Assembly (NCBI GenBank): GCA_020343755.1
Contig: CP070810.1
Span: forward strand, 311,483 to 316,559
DNA length: 5,077 bases
Direction of reading: 5' to 3'
Source of the DNA: Dehalococcoidia bacterium
GTDB lineage: Bacteria > Chloroflexota > Dehalococcoidia > Dehalococcoidales > E44-bin46
Shown: in pieces, positions 1 to 5,077 of the stretch
Layout: each line of letters begins with the position of its first letter
How positions within the stretch are numbered: the first letter of the stretch is position 1
Notes under the pieces: model-generated
What the model was told of the DNA's origin: nothing
Databases searched by the model: none
Seen by the model: only the letters and a program-made list of their open reading frames with translations
Made by a program: the position numbers and the translations under genes

Positions 1-971
1 ACCAGTGATAGATACTCCTTGCCCCAATCCTCATCGGTAGCTGGAACCAGCTTTAAAGAGGGAGTTGACTTAAGGATAGACAAAGCCCGCTCATCACAGT
101 GCATCTCCACCCCAGCCTTCGCCCACTCAGCCGCCACCAGAGGCAAACAGCACTCAGCAACATCAACATGAACCAGCAGGCTATCCAAAGCATTGCAAAC
201 GGTGGGGCGTTGCACCTTAGCATTAAAGGCTATCGCCACTGCTTTATTTACATCAGCACTCCTATCTACATAAGTATGGCAAACGCCAACCCCACCGCTA
301 ACCACCGGCATAGTAGCATTTTCGGTAACAAATTTTATCAGGCCGGCTCCACCCCGGGGAATAATCAGGTCAATAACACCGCCCATTTTAAGCAGGTGAT
401 TAACCAAGACTCGGTCGGTATTCTCAACAAACTGAACTGCTCCATCAGGAACCCCGGCCCTTGTTGCCGCCTCCTGAACTACCCCGGCTAAGGCACTGTT
501 GGACTGAATCGCCTCCTTGCCACCCCTGAGGATAATAGCGTTGCCCGACTTCAGGCAAAGGGCAGAGATGTCTATAGTAACATTGGGGCGGCTCTCATAG
601 ATGGCGCCAATTACCCCCAGAGGCACCCGCTTCCTACCTATCAGTAAGCCATTAGGCAAGGTGCGCATATCAAACACCTCGCCCACCGGGTCAGGAAGCG
701 CTGCCACTGCCAAAACATCCTGAGCGATGGACTCAAGTCGGCTAGCGTTTAGCATCAATCGGTCAAGCATAGCCGCGCTCATACCTGACGCCTCAGCCCC
801 CTTGTAGTCAATTTGGTTGGCTGCCAGTATCCTGTCCTTCCTGGCTAAAAGGTCATCAGAAATATTACGTAAAGCTTTATTTTTGACCTCGATGGAAAGG
901 TAAGCCATCCGCCGAGACGCCGTCTTAGCCGCCCTCGCCTTCTCCTCAAGTTCCTCAATCGCCGATTTCAT
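1..971 (-). CDS. proA: Gamma-glutamyl phosphate reductase (glutamate-5-semialdehyde dehydrogenase), C-terminus cut by window edge
   Basis: ProA reduces L-glutamyl-5-phosphate with NADPH to L-glutamate-5-semialdehyde, the second step of proline synthesis, in the cytosol. The first 323 codons are present and uninterrupted. The family is usually about 415-430 residues, so roughly the last 100 lie off the left edge. Family signatures run in order: VPLGVIGAIYESRPNVT (residues 117-132), LRGGKEAIQSN (148-158), DLIIPRGGAG (201-210), VCHTYVD (230-236) and the active-site segment QRPTVCNALDSLLVH (254-268), where Cys259 is the expected catalytic nucleophile of this aldehyde-dehydrogenase-like fold. The start is well fixed: the ATG at 971 has an in-frame TAA two codons before it and a strong ribosome site 8 nt upstream. 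It lies 53 nt downstream of the bS22-like gene and is probably the third gene of a proB-led operon. No defect is visible. Confidence 0.97.
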   Translation of the reverse strand, partial: MKSAIEELEEKARAAKTASRRMAYLSIEVKNKALRNISDDLLARKDRILAANQIDYKGAEASGMSAAMLDRLMLNASRLESIAQDVLAVAALPDPVGEVFDMRTLPNGLLIGRKRVPLGVIGAIYESRPNVTIDISALCLKSGNAIILRGGKEAIQSNSALAGVVQEAATRAGVPDGAVQFVENTDRVLVNHLLKMGGVIDLIIPRGGAGLIKFVTENATMPVVSGGVGVCHTYVDRSADVNKAVAIAFNAKVQRPTVCNALDSLLVHVDVAECCLPLVAAEWAKAGVEMHCDERALSILKSTPSLKLVPATDEDWGKEYLSL

Positions 972-979
972 AATTTAAG

Positions 980-986
980 CTCCCTC
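980..986 (-). promoter_or_regulatory. Ribosome binding site of proA
   Basis: On the minus strand the sequence reads GAGGGAG, 8 nt before the proA ATG. This is a good match to the anti-Shine-Dalgarno sequence and the strongest such site in the operon. proA can therefore be translated independently, without coupling to the gene before it. Confidence 0.75.
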
Positions 987-1024
987 TAGTTTTATTCGGT
1001 AACCTATCACCTTCATTCACCCTC

Positions 1025-1123
1025 TCACTTGTGTCTTCTTCTCTGGGCTCTAGTTTGTTTGAGCACCCGCTTATGGTGTTTTTTGCTCATCTTCTTTTTA
1101 CGCCACTTAAGCACGCTCCCCAT
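1025..1123 (-). CDS. Small basic ribosomal protein bS22-like (AURKAIP1/COX24, mS38 family), 32 residues
   Basis: This short frame begins MGSVLKWRKKKMSKKHHKR and ends in QTRAQRRRHK, followed by TGA. It has 15 Lys/Arg and 3 His among 32 residues and no acidic residue. From memory of the family, the pattern MGSV-x-K-x-R-K-K/R-x-M-S/R-K-K-x-H-x-K/R followed by T-R-x-Q-R-R is the signature of bacterial AURKAIP1/COX24-domain proteins. These include bS22 of the mycobacterial small ribosomal subunit and, in mitochondria, mS38. Such proteins are about 30-35 residues, so this copy is full length. Its role is inferred to be binding rRNA in the 30S subunit. It sits 17 nt after the proB stop with only a weak GAG (1129-1131) as ribosome site, so translation may be coupled to proB. 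It lies 53 nt before proA. A chance frame is the alternative, but the family match makes that unlikely. Confidence 0.86.
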   Translation of the reverse strand: MGSVLKWRKKKMSKKHHKRVLKQTRAQRRRHK

Positions 1124-1140
1124 GTTAACTCGCTTTCTTT

Positions 1141-2271
1141 TTACAATAGTACCAGATTATTTCGGTGCACGACCACTGAGCCGTAGTCATAGCCAAGGAG
1201 AGTGGCAATCTTTCTGGAATGCGCCCCTTTAATAACCTCAATATCACTGGAGCTATAGTTGGTTATGCCACAGCCTAGGCGAGACCCCTCGGGGTCACAG
1301 ACATTGACTATATCACCGCGTTGAAAATCACCCTCAAGCTGCTTAATGCCGGCTGCCAGCAGGCTACGTTTCTGTTTCTTTAGCGCCAGGGCTGCCCCCG
1401 AGTCTACTATTAGCTTTCCTTTGGTGGAGAGACCGCTGAGCATCCAGCGCTTACGACTCTCAAGCTTGGTAGTGGTTGGCAGGAAACGAGTGCCCACAGC
1501 CTCATCGGCAGCCAGTCGCAAAATGACATCCGGCTCCCTGCCACCAGCTACAACCACCGTCACCCCAGAGGCAGTAGCCAGCTTGGCTGCCTCTATCTTA
1601 GTAATCATGCCACCCAAGCCTAAGCTGCTGGGTGTGCCAGCGGCTAGACGTTCAATTTCTGAATCTATTCTGTCCACCTGTGGAATGAGTCGAGCATCAG
1701 GACTGCGGTGCGGGTCGGCAGTATATAGCCCGCCAATATCAGTAAGAATCAGCAGCAGGTCGGCGTCAACCAGATTGGCTACCATAGCCGATAGATTGTC
1801 GTTATCACCGAATTTAGCCTCCTGAATCTCATCCACTGCCACCACGTCGTTCTCGTTAACAATGCATAATACCCTTAGCTCAAGTAGAGCCAGCAGGGTA
1901 TTGCGGGCGTTTAGATAACCGGCACGGTCAGAAAGGTCAGCCTTGGTAAGTAAAGCTTGAGCCACAGTGATACCGTGCTGGCTAAACAGTTGCTCATAAG
2001 CATACATCAAGCGACTCTGCCCCACTGAAGCCAGCACCTGCTTAAAGGGGATACCCCTAATCTCCCTGGTCAACCCCAGCTTATACCTTCCCGAGGCGAT
2101 GGCTCCCGAAGAAACGATGATGAGTTCCAGGCCCTGGTGATGAAGTTGTGCCACCTGGTTAACCAGGCTTGATATTATTTCCTGATTCAAATGGTCGCTA
2201 CCACCGGTAAGCAAACCGGTACCAAACTTAGCTACTATTCGGTGATAGGGCAAGCCACTAACTTTAGCCAT
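1141..2271 (-). CDS. proB: Glutamate 5-kinase with C-terminal PUA domain
   Basis: ProB phosphorylates L-glutamate with ATP to L-glutamyl-5-phosphate, the committed and normally proline-inhibited step of proline synthesis. The 376 residues match the usual length of about 370 for the two-domain form. The amino-acid-kinase domain spans roughly 10-260: AKFGTG with Lys15 (phosphate binding), VSSGAIASGRYKLG (53-66), SVGQSRLMYAYEQLF (82-96), the glutamate-binding VNENDVVAVDE (138-148) and FGDNDNLSA (154-162), then LTDIGGLYTADP (176-187) and GLGGMITKIEAA (218-229) with Lys225 near the nucleotide. A PUA domain follows at about 280-370 (GKLIVDSGAALAL, then the RGDIV and RLGCGITNY segments). The ATG at 2271 is the only sensible start because TAA lies in frame directly before it. 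The ribosome site is weak. Small departures from the common form are GTG for GTS in the first loop and GLGGM for GTGGM. It is the first gene of the operon. Confidence 0.98.
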   Translation of the reverse strand: MAKVSGLPYHRIVAKFGTGLLTGGSDHLNQEIISSLVNQVAQLHHQGLELIIVSSGAIASGRYKLGLTREIRGIPFKQVLASVGQSRLMYAYEQLFSQHGITVAQALLTKADLSDRAGYLNARNTLLALLELRVLCIVNENDVVAVDEIQEAKFGDNDNLSAMVANLVDADLLLILTDIGGLYTADPHRSPDARLIPQVDRIDSEIERLAAGTPSSLGLGGMITKIEAAKLATASGVTVVVAGGREPDVILRLAADEAVGTRFLPTTTKLESRKRWMLSGLSTKGKLIVDSGAALALKKQKRSLLAAGIKQLEGDFQRGDIVNVCDPEGSRLGCGITNYSSSDIEVIKGAHSRKIATLLGYDYGSVVVHRNNLVLL

Positions 2272-2282
2272 TTACATAAAAA

Positions 2283-2287
2283 CCTAG
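2283..2287 (-). promoter_or_regulatory. Weak proB ribosome site with a start-stop codon pair before the true start
   Basis: The proB leader reads CTAGG, TTTTT, ATG, TAA, ATG on the minus strand. The AGG (2283-2285) is 5 nt from a first ATG (2275-2277), which is followed at once by TAA, and 11 nt from the proB ATG (2269-2271). The core is short and sits better for the abortive ATG-TAA than for proB itself. It decides the proB start, because nothing upstream can be read through that TAA. Confidence 0.45.
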
Positions 2288-2293
2288 TTGAAT

Positions 2294-2310
2294 TTGCTAC
2301 ATTATAGCAA
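2294..2310. repeat. Inverted repeat 6-5-6 over the proB -10 box
   Basis: TTGCTA, five bases (CATTA), then TAGCAA form a perfect 6-bp inverted repeat. The right half and spacer contain the proB -10 box and its extension, and the left half falls about where transcription should start. It could be an operator for a dimeric regulator. Such a short symmetric site can also arise by chance around a TGCTATAAT sequence, and no regulator gene is in the window. Confidence 0.4.
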
Positions 2311-2329
2311 GCTGAGGCTAATTGGACAA
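2301..2329 (-). promoter_or_regulatory. Sigma70-type promoter of the proB - bS22 - proA operon
   Basis: On the minus strand, -35 TTGTCC (2324-2329) and a consensus -10 TATAAT (2301-2306) are separated by exactly 17 bp. TGC immediately before the -10 gives the extended TGnTATAAT form. Expected initiation is near 2294, leaving a leader of about 23 nt before the proB ATG, too short for a riboswitch or attenuator. This is the best promoter-like sequence in the window. Confidence 0.75.
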
Positions 2330-2335
2330 GCAAAT

Positions 2336-2364
2336 ATGACTTTCCTAGTGTCCTGTGCTACAAT
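2336..2364 (+). promoter_or_regulatory. Sigma70-type promoter of mfd
   Basis: A -10 box TACAAT (2359-2364) is preceded by TGC, giving an extended -10. A weak -35, ATGACT (2336-2341, four of six consensus bases), lies 17 bp upstream. Initiation would fall near 2371, about 50 nt before the mfd ATG. Its -35 is only about 6 bp from the -35 of the divergent pro promoter. Confidence 0.6.
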
Positions 2365-2372
2365 TTTATCGG

Positions 2373-2398
2373 AGGGCTATCCCGTTTGGGCTAGCCCT
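2373..2398 (+). promoter_or_regulatory. Stem-loop near the 5' end of the mfd leader
   Basis: AGGGCTA pairs with TAGCCCT over 7 bp. After one T-C mismatch, CCC pairs with GGG around a GTTT tetraloop. No run of T follows, so it is not an intrinsic terminator. With the predicted start near 2371, the hairpin would occupy the extreme 5' end of the mRNA, a position known in other bacteria to protect transcripts from 5'-dependent decay. That role is inference. Confidence 0.55.
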
Positions 2399-2407
2399 AG
2401 AGGTGTT

Positions 2408-2413
2408 TGGGGA
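2408..2413 (+). promoter_or_regulatory. Ribosome binding site of mfd
   Basis: TGGGGA lies 7 nt before the ATG at 2421 and is a moderate Shine-Dalgarno match. An in-frame TAA at 2415-2417, two codons before the ATG, excludes any longer mfd start. Confidence 0.6.
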
Positions 2414-2420
2414 ATAAAAA

Positions 2421-5077
2421 ATGCAGTTAGACCTAACTCAACTATTATATCTGATTGAGGAGATGCCTGCTTATCGCCAGCTTGTCGCCAAGCTACGGCA
2501 ACCAAGTGGCAGCCCTAAAGTAGCCGTGCTTGATGCCGCCAAGCCCTATCTTATAGCTGCTCTATACCACAGTCTAAGAAGACCTATATTTGTCGTTACC
2601 GCACAACCTGAAGATGGTAAAAAGCTCTATGAACAACTATTATCCTGGTGCCGTTCCAATCAGACAAAGCTTCTCCCTGAGCTTGACACCCTGCCCTATC
2701 AACGGGTTGCCTCAGATACCTCTACCGAGCTGGAAAGGCTCCAAGTCCTGTCGGCTCTAGCTAACATAGAGTCGACTGCTGATGCTCCGTTAGTTGTTGC
2801 CTCTGCCCCAGCCTTGATGCAGAAAACAGCCCCACATAGCGGTTTTACTTCCGCCTGCCACACCATCAAGGTGGGAATGGATATCGAGCCACTTGAGCTG
2901 CTGAGTCAATGGCAAGCTATGGGCTATAGAATGGAAAGTATAGTAGAGGTGCCAGGCGCTATGAGCCGTCGCGGGGGCATCGTTGACATCTACCCGCCCT
3001 CCAGCGAGCTGCCAGCCAGAATTGAGTTCTATGGTAACACTATAGATAGCATCCGCCTCTTTGACCCGGCAAATCAGCGCTCACAAACTAGAGTGTCATC
3101 AATAGCTATTGCTCCAGCCACAGAGGTGCTAACCGCTCCATCAGACAGCATTCTGAGCTATCTATCCCCTGACGCCCTGCTAATACTTGACGAACCTTCA
3201 AAGCTCAAATTAGCCATAGACGACCTAGACGCTAAAGCCAACGAGCTACGCACCGAGAAGCTAAACCAGGGAGAGCTGCCACCTGACTTCCCCAGACCAT
3301 ATTTCACCTGGAAAGAGCTAGAGCTAAAAATGGAAGGCAGGCAATGCCTAACACTCACCGCCTGGGACATTACTACTGAGGAACAACAATATGAGTTAAA
3401 CTTCAACCCCACCCCCAGCTATGCCGGACAACTACCCATGTTTATTAAAAAGGCCAAGCAACTGCTAAAGCAAAAACACAGGCTTATCCTCGTTAGCCAT
3501 CAGGCAGCCAGGTTGTCAGAGCTACTTGACGAAGAAGACATTATTGCCCCACCCCTTACCGAAATCAAACAAATACCGCCACCTGGCTCGCTAACCCTAA
3601 TCCAGGGTTCACTGGCTGAGGGCTGGGTTATGAATAATGATACCCACCTGTTTACCGATAGTGAAATCTTCGGCTTTATCAAACAACGGCGACTGCTCAA
3701 GAAACGCCCGGTGCCACATCAAAAACTGCTTATCGAGCTAATTCCGGGCGACTACGTGGTGCACATTGAGCACGGCATTGCCCGGTTTGCCGGTGTCACC
3801 ACCATGAGAACCGATAACACCGAAAAGGAATATCTGGTCTTACAATATGCCGCCGGTGACAAGCTTTATGTTCCCACCGACCAGATGGACCGGGTCAATC
3901 GCTACATCGGAGCCAGTGAACGGCCACCGGTATTAAGCCGACTGGGCACTCAGGAATGGACACGAACCAAGCAAAGAGCCAGGGAGGCGGTAGAAATCGT
4001 TGCTCAAGAGCTATTAGCCCTTTATGCTGCCCGAGAGGTTGTGCCCGGACTCGCCTTTTCCCCCGATACAGTGTGGCAACAAGAGCTTGAGGCGTCTTTT
4101 CCCTATGTTGAGACCTCAGACCAGATTAAGGCTCAGCAACAGGTAAAAGCGGATATGGAAAAAGCCAAGCCTATGGATAGGCTGGTCTGCGGCGATGTCG
4201 GCTACGGTAAGACCGAGGTAGCCATTCGGGCTGCCTTCAAGGCGGTGCTGGACGGTAAGCAGGTGGCAGTGCTGGTGCCAACTACGGTGCTAGCCGAGCA
4301 ACACTTTGCCACCTTCAGTCACAGGCTGGATGCTTTCCCGGTAAGGATTGAGGTATTAAGCCGATTCAGAACGCCAAAGGAGCAGCAGGCTATCCTTGAC
4401 GGGCTGGCTAACGGAAGTATCGACATCTGCATTGGCACCCATCGGCTAATACAAAAGGACGTCAGCTTCAAAGACCTAGGGCTGGTAATCATTGATGAGG
4501 AGCAACGCTTTGGCGTCGCCCATAAGGAGCACCTCAAGCAGATGAGGCAGGAGGTAGATGTCCTTACCCTCAGCGCCACCCCCATCCCCCGCACCCTCCA
4601 CATGTCCCTGGTCGGGGTAAGGGATATGAGCACCATGGAGACTCCCCCCGAAGACCGCCTGCCTATCAAGACCTATGTTGCCGAATATGATGGCCGGCTT
4701 ATCAGGGAAGCCATACTCAGAGAGCTAGAACGAAACGGGCAGGTCTTCTTTGTCCACAATCGGGTCCAATCTATTGTCTTCGTCACCGGTAAGCTCCAGT
4801 CCCTAGTGCCTGAGGCTAAGATAGCCATCGCCCACGGTCAGATGCCTGAGGCAGAGTTGGAGGAAGTAATGGCTGACTTCACCCAGGGTAAAAGCGACAT
4901 CCTGGTGTGCACCACCATCATTGAATCTGGACTGGATATGCCCAATGTTAACACCCTGATTGTTAACCAAGCCGATAAATTTGGCCTGACCCAGCTTTAC
5001 CAGCTCCGGGGCAGGGTAGGTCGTGGCGCCAACCTCGCCTATGCCTATTTTCTCTATGAGGCGAGAAAACAATTGAC
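2421..5077 (+). CDS. mfd: Transcription-repair coupling factor Mfd, C-terminus cut by window edge
   Basis: Mfd is a DNA translocase that recognises RNA polymerase stalled at a lesion, pushes it off with ATP, and recruits UvrA for nucleotide excision repair of the template strand. 885 codons are open to the right edge; the family is about 1150 residues, so roughly the last quarter is missing. The UvrB-like N-terminal module carries ELDTLPYQRVASDTSTE (starting near residue 90) and RRGGIVDIYPP (183-193), then IEFYGNTIDSIRLFD. The CarD-like RNA polymerase interaction domain starts at PGDYVVHIEHGIARFAG (442-458). The RecG-like motor shows Walker A GDVGYGKTE (591-599, Lys597), the Walker B box DEEQRFG (692-698, Glu693), SATPIPRTL (718-726), CTTIIESGLDMPN (830-842) and QLRGRVGRG with arginine fingers (861-869). 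Lys597 and Glu693 sit a constant 37 residues before their E. coli counterparts as I recall them, so the motor has no insertion. The TRG region is only partly present and the C-terminal domain that masks the UvrA site is off the window. Confidence 0.98.
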   Translation, partial: MQLDLTQLLYLIEEMPAYRQLVAKLRQPSGSPKVAVLDAAKPYLIAALYHSLRRPIFVVTAQPEDGKKLYEQLLSWCRSNQTKLLPELDTLPYQRVASDTSTELERLQVLSALANIESTADAPLVVASAPALMQKTAPHSGFTSACHTIKVGMDIEPLELLSQWQAMGYRMESIVEVPGAMSRRGGIVDIYPPSSELPARIEFYGNTIDSIRLFDPANQRSQTRVSSIAIAPATEVLTAPSDSILSYLSPDALLILDEPSKLKLAIDDLDAKANELRTEKLNQGELPPDFPRPYFTWKELELKMEGRQCLTLTAWDITTEEQQYELNFNPTPSYAGQLPMFIKKAKQLLKQKHRLILVSHQAARLSELLDEEDIIAPPLTEIKQIPPPGSLTLIQGSLAEGWVMNNDTHLFTDSEIFGFIKQRRLLKKRPVPHQKLLIELIPGDYVVHIEHGIARFAGVTTMRTDNTEKEYLVLQYAAGDKLYVPTDQMDRVNRYIGASERPPVLSRLGTQEWTRTKQRAREAVEIVAQELLALYAAREVVPGLAFSPDTVWQQELEASFPYVETSDQIKAQQQVKADMEKAKPMDRLVCGDVGYGKTEVAIRAAFKAVLDGKQVAVLVPTTVLAEQHFATFSHRLDAFPVRIEVLSRFRTPKEQQAILDGLANGSIDICIGTHRLIQKDVSFKDLGLVIIDEEQRFGVAHKEHLKQMRQEVDVLTLSATPIPRTLHMSLVGVRDMSTMETPPEDRLPIKTYVAEYDGRLIREAILRELERNGQVFFVHNRVQSIVFVTGKLQSLVPEAKIAIAHGQMPEAELEEVMADFTQGKSDILVCTTIIESGLDMPNVNTLIVNQADKFGLTQLYQLRGRVGRGANLAYAYFLYEARKQL

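Noticed and set aside
99..491. Open frame of 130 codons on the plus strand
   Set aside because: It lies antisense to the conserved proA catalytic region, has no family resemblance and low-complexity composition; it is a shadow of proA.
984..1056. Direct repeat AAACTAGAG (minus strand, at 1048-1056 and 984-992)
   Set aside because: Nine bases, one copy inside the bS22 coding sequence and the other next to the proA ribosome site; too short and too easily explained by chance.
1029..1232. Plus-strand open frame of 67 codons rich in Leu, Trp and Phe, superficially like a small membrane protein
   Set aside because: It is antisense to the bS22-like gene and the 3' end of proB. The Leu/Phe-rich stretch is the complement of Lys/Arg codons of the basic protein.
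1346..1825. Open frame of 159 codons on the plus strand
   Set aside because: Antisense to the middle of proB, with Ser/Ala/Arg-rich composition typical of an opposite-strand shadow and no recognisable domain.
2386..2394. Possible two-codon leader TTG GGC TAG after GGAGG in the mfd leader
   Set aside because: A rare start codon, within the hairpin and with only two sense codons; it cannot be distinguished from chance.
2373..2398. The mfd leader hairpin as an intrinsic terminator or attenuator
   Set aside because: No U-tract follows on either strand, and the roughly 50-nt leader has no alternative long pairing that would make an attenuator.
3158..3700. Two minus-strand open frames (3158-3412 and 3500-3700)
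   Set aside because: Both are antisense to the less conserved part of mfd, Ser-rich, and lack credible ribosome sites or homology.
4319..5072. Two minus-strand open frames (4319-4669 and 4803-5072)
   Set aside because: Both lie opposite the most conserved mfd translocase motifs, which fully explain the sequence.

Overview
The window is ordinary bacterial chromosome holding two divergent, tightly packed housekeeping transcription units. There is no phage, insertion sequence, CRISPR array, tRNA or rRNA. Base composition is roughly balanced in G and C. All genes are intact except where the window edges cut proA and mfd. The species cannot be fixed from the sequence. A 32-residue bS22/mS38-type ribosomal protein (AURKAIP1/COX24 family) together with non-high-GC coding makes a Chloroflexota lineage (Dehalococcoidia-like) a reasonable but low-confidence guess. 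Classical high-GC actinobacteria, where this small protein is best known, look less likely.

Minus strand, read from 2271 down to 1: proB (glutamate 5-kinase, 1141-2271), then a tiny very basic gene that is easily overlooked (1025-1123), then proA (gamma-glutamyl phosphate reductase, 1-971, C-terminus off the window). Gaps are only 17 and 53 nt with no terminator visible, so this looks like one operon. ProB and ProA perform consecutive steps from glutamate to glutamate-5-semialdehyde for proline synthesis, handing over a labile acyl phosphate. The small gene reads as ribosomal protein bS22, giving an unusual proB - bS22 - proA order.

Intergenic 2272-2420: a 149-nt divergent control region. 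A strong sigma70-type promoter with an extended -10 drives the pro operon leftward. A second, weaker-looking promoter, also with an extended -10, drives mfd rightward. Their -35 boxes lie about 6 bp apart. A 6-5-6 inverted repeat covers the pro -10, and a compact hairpin sits near the predicted 5' end of the mfd transcript.

Plus strand, 2421 to the right edge: mfd, the transcription-repair coupling factor. The first 885 residues are present: the UvrB-like N-terminal module, the RNA polymerase interaction domain and nearly all of the translocase motor. The remaining C-terminal part lies beyond the window.

No new biological system is evident. The most notable points are the small ribosomal-protein gene inside the proline operon and the compact divergent promoter region.
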